NCBI RefSeq assembly: GCF_004353185.1
Contig: NZ_SMUS01000020.1
Coordinates: 1-64,000, forward strand
Direction of reading: 5' to 3'
Length of the DNA: 64,000 bases
Source of the DNA: Clostridium cuniculi
GTDB taxonomy: Bacteria > Bacillota > Clostridia > Clostridiales > Clostridiaceae
The notes below the pieces were generated by a model, which saw nothing but the letters and a program-made list of their open reading frames with translations, made no database searches and was not told where the DNA came from. Of this stretch, positions 62,683 to 64,000 are shown one piece after another (position 1 is the stretch's first letter; every line of letters starts with the position of its first letter). A program made the translations under genes and the position numbers.

Positions 62683-63696
62683 TTATTCCTCCCTTTGTTT
62701 GCTTTTAACAAATTGTGTTACCTTATTCATTGCAGTTGATAGTGATATATATTGAGGACATACATCATCACATCTTCCACAACCTACACACATTTGTGGT
62801 CCAAATCTCTCACCATAATCATACATCTTGTGCATAGTTCTATATCTCATTCTATCTCCATTTCTTACTCTAACATCATGCCCTCCAGCCATTAAAGAAA
62901 ATCCTGGTATTTGACATGATGCTCCTACTCTTCTTCTTTCACCACATCTTGGATTCTCTCTGCTTACTATATCCTGCATTGTATAGCATGAACATGTTGG
63001 ACAAGAAAGATTACATCTTCCACAAGCTATGCACCTATAATCATACTCTCTCCACAATTCTGCTTCTGCAACTTCTAAAGGGTTTAATTTTTCTGGTAAT
63101 GTTACTTTTACATCATTAGAAGTTACAAAATCAATATTAAAATCTGCCTTTTCTCCCACAAATATATCTTTAAATTCATCATCTTTTATCTCTATATATA
63201 CATCACCTTTATTAACCTTTACCCCTAATGAGTAATCTTCAGTTGTATTAGTACCAAAGCTTACACAAAAACAATTTCTAAAACTTTGTTCACATCCAAT
63301 TAATACTATCTTAACCTTATCTCTAAGTCTCTTATAATAATAATCTGCTTCTTTTCCATTTTTTAAATAAACATTATCTATTCTATGCAAACCATTTACA
63401 TCACAAGAACGCATAAATACTAGCATTTTTCTTTCATCAATGGTTGGTATCTTATACTCCCCCTCTGTATAATAAAACAAAGTTTCTGTAACAGGCATAA
63501 CTACTTCTTTAGCTGTAAAATGAGATTTACGATTAAATTCAATTTCATTAATACTTTTTACTTCTTCATATCTAATTACATCAGTATCTGAATATTGGCC
63601 TGCATAAGGTATAGATACTGGTGCAATAACTTTATACTTATCTTTAATGCTGTTTATTATATTGTCAAATTCTTGAGTAGTAATTTTTATTTTCAT
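62683..63696 (-). CDS. asrA: Anaerobic sulfite reductase subunit A (iron-sulfur)
   Basis: This 337-residue protein has two [4Fe-4S] motifs in the C-terminal half: CIACGRCNLSCPTCSC and CVGCGRCDDVCP. The N-terminal half has the CxxC-type and VFMRSCDVNGLHRID segments typical of AsrA. I use the ATG at 63696, with AGAGG upstream; a GTG three codons earlier overlaps that site. It is the first gene of the asr operon and of the run that continues into the nitrate reductase genes. Confidence 0.93.
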   Translation of the reverse strand: MKIKITTQEFDNIINSIKDKYKVIAPVSIPYAGQYSDTDVIRYEEVKSINEIEFNRKSHFTAKEVVMPVTETLFYYTEGEYKIPTIDERKMLVFMRSCDVNGLHRIDNVYLKNGKEADYYYKRLRDKVKIVLIGCEQSFRNCFCVSFGTNTTEDYSLGVKVNKGDVYIEIKDDEFKDIFVGEKADFNIDFVTSNDVKVTLPEKLNPLEVAEAELWREYDYRCIACGRCNLSCPTCSCYTMQDIVSRENPRCGERRRVGASCQIPGFSLMAGGHDVRVRNGDRMRYRTMHKMYDYGERFGPQMCVGCGRCDDVCPQYISLSTAMNKVTQFVKSKQREE

Positions 63697-63816
63697 TAGT
63701 TCCACCTCTCTTTATCATAAAAGTATTTTCTGTTAAATTATTCATTTATATTCATCTATTATCTTTTACTTATAAATTTAAATAAATTCATAATGATTAT
63801 ATATTTAATGAAAAAT

Positions 63817-63862
63817 AGCCTACATCTAAATAATCCTATTAAAGATTATTTAGATGTAGGCT
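63817..63862 (-). terminator. Terminator of the PHP-domain gene
   Basis: A perfect 19-bp stem (63817-63835 with 63844-63862) with an eight-base loop lies next to the minus-strand stop codon at 63863. On the minus strand TTTTT follows after two bases. Confidence 0.85.
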
Positions 63863-64000
63863 TTAAATTAGTACATTTAAAAACTTTTCTATTTCTTCTC
63901 CATTTAAATATACATCACCAATCATTCCATGAATGCGATAACATTCAATACAATTATGAAAATCTGATCCAGCAGTATAAATTATTTTCTTTTTATTTGC
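63863..64000 (-). CDS. PHP-domain phosphoesterase (partial, C-terminal end)
   Basis: The last 45 codons of a minus-strand gene run off the right end. The peptide contains IYTAGSDFHNCIECYRIHG, the metal-binding GSDFH motif that ends PHP domains of TrpH- and histidinol-phosphatase-like proteins. A strong terminator follows its stop. The rest of the gene lies outside the window, so the exact family cannot be set. Confidence 0.8.
   Translation of the reverse strand, partial: ANKKKIIYTAGSDFHNCIECYRIHGMIGDVYLNGEEIEKFLNVLI

Overview
The window is very AT-rich and reads as a Gram-positive, spore-forming anaerobe of the genus Clostridium in the strict sense, probably a gut species. The support is a complete anaerobic (early-cobalt) cobalamin pathway, an anaerobic sulfite reductase operon, a GerMN lipoprotein, a DUF1540 peptide, strong AGGAGG ribosome sites, many TTG/GTG starts and long hairpin terminators. 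No rRNA, tRNA, CRISPR array, phage or transposase gene was seen.

Layout. 1-4.3 kb: end of a dispersed non-coding repeat, a small cysteine protein, and a heterodimeric ABC exporter behind a palindromic operator. 4.4-9.4 kb: DUF1540 peptide, secreted DUF305-like protein, PAP2 phosphatase, M20 amidohydrolase, GerMN lipoprotein and an aromatic-acid-exporter-like protein. 9.6-21.5 kb: one 14-gene operon on the minus strand, cbiK-A-C-D-E-T-L-F-G-H-J-M-N-Q, behind a cobalamin riboswitch. It covers sirohydrochlorin to cobyrinate diamide plus cobalt uptake, but no CbiO ATPase is present. A 473-bp repeat lies between the riboswitch and the terminator that precedes cbiK. 21.6-25.2 kb: aspartate 4-decarboxylase, a possible 32-residue membrane peptide and a 5'-nucleotidase-family enzyme. 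25.3-35.4 kb: a glycan-use locus (GH42 beta-galactosidase, binding protein and two permeases) divergent from a YesN/YesM two-component system and a YesL-like protein. 35.5-42.4 kb: glycerophosphodiesterase, a fragment of a Cof-type HAD phosphatase, and a Bce-type peptide sensing and detoxification module interrupted by a DUF2871 gene. 42.4-46.1 kb: an AraC regulator and a second heterodimeric ABC exporter. 46.1-50.5 kb: two more repeat copies, a truncated DedA gene, an LTA-synthase-like enzyme and a pseudouridine synthase. 50.6-55.5 kb: a SipW operon encoding a TasA-like protein, an LPQTG wall-anchored protein, a 48-residue peptide with a SipW-type signal and an 829-residue protein with a CBM26-like region. 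56-63.7 kb: a metal exporter, then asrABC followed by nitrate reductase genes. 63.86 kb to the end: the end of a PHP-domain gene.

The two observations I rate highest are the dispersed repeat and the SipW operon. The repeat has four copies, whose nested stems change sequence while keeping base pairing, which is the signature of a structured RNA. One copy separates a riboswitch from its likely terminator and one appears to truncate dedA. The SipW operon looks like a biofilm-fibre system joined to a probable starch-binding surface protein and a micropeptide.
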